Shown here piece after piece: positions 63,948-64,000 of a stretch of DNA of 64,000 nt. Source of the DNA: Methylomusa anaerophila (GTDB lineage: Bacteria; Bacillota; Negativicutes; Sporomusales; Sporomusaceae); NCBI RefSeq assembly GCF_003966895.1, contig NZ_AP018449.1, positions 4,047,501 to 4,111,500 of the forward strand, read 5' to 3'. A model generated the notes under the pieces. It made no database searches, was not told the DNA's origin, and saw only the letters and a list, made by a program, of their open reading frames with translations. The position numbers were made by a program, and so were the translations under genes. Position 1 is the stretch's first letter. The number at the start of each line of letters is the position of its first letter.

Positions 63948-64000
63948 AAGAAACCCCTCCGATATAATATTTACCTGTTGTTATTCTACCCTATACCATA

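Overview
The window looks like chromosome of a spore-forming, anaerobic-type Firmicute, most likely a Sporomusa/Pelosinus-like member of the Negativicutes or a close clostridial relative. The evidence is a SpoVK-type AAA protein, a Coat F-type spore coat pair, a PrkC/PASTA kinase cluster, FMN and c-di-AMP riboswitches, ferredoxin-linked enzymes (a four-subunit 2-oxoacid oxidoreductase and FixC/FixX), and GTG/TTG starts behind strong GGAGG ribosome sites. The diderm assignment is inference: no outer-membrane genes lie in the window. I saw no rRNA, tRNA, CRISPR array, transposase or prophage.

Layout. 1-7.7 kb: end of a heavy-metal-binding protein, then priA-def-fmt-DUF116-rsmB and rlmN. 7.9-16.0 kb: two FHA proteins, PP2C phosphatase, FtsW/RodA, class B PBP, PASTA kinase PrkC, RsgA and Rpe, a signalling and wall-growth cluster joining the actinobacterial (fhaA-fhaB-pstP-rodA-pbpA-pknB) and Bacillus (prpC-prkC-rsgA-rpe) gene orders. 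16.1-20.2 kb: FMN riboswitch and ribD-ribE-ribBA-ribH. 20.2-24.5 kb: phosphodiesterase, Hsp33, L28, DUF1858 and RecG. 24.8-28.5 kb: small proteins, convergent fixCX, and a c-di-AMP riboswitch ahead of a 3D-domain wall enzyme. 28.6-38.6 kb: guaB, class A PBP, TagA-type glycosyltransferase, psd-pssA, a processive glycosyltransferase, queD-queE, surE and a TIGR04086 protein. 38.8-43.4 kb: a decayed mtnP followed by mtnA, ahcY, a class II aldolase and mtaD, a methylthioadenosine/SAH salvage set. 43.5-48.6 kb: aminotransferase, ASCH protein, PduL and korDABC. 48.7-54.3 kb: methyltransferase, patatin, a cytoplasmic-looking trypsin-fold protease, coat proteins, and a divergent yneA-like/lexA pair under SOS boxes. 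54.4-64 kb, all on the minus strand: VanW, PRC-barrel, TPR, YnbB-like PLP enzyme, HflX, two small membrane proteins, a Ras-like GTPase, SpoVK and Hfq.

The most striking feature is a family of about 150-170 bp palindromic intergenic elements with imperfect terminal inverted repeats: four full copies (6.5, 16.15 inverted, 16.5 and 46.0 kb) and two end remnants (7.74 and 32.23 kb). One copy sits inside the FMN riboswitch aptamer, in the loop of an extra hairpin of P2, flanked by a 7-bp direct repeat. The flanking arms can still pair, so the aptamer may survive with a structured 168-nt insert. A second copy in opposite orientation lies just past the riboswitch terminator, so the leader could also fold into a long alternative duplex. 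Other points are the mtnP relic, a JAMM-like metal-binding signature at the N-terminus of HflX plus a nine-base tandem repeat in its GTPase domain, and an uncharacterised GTPase/membrane-protein set between spoVK and hflX.
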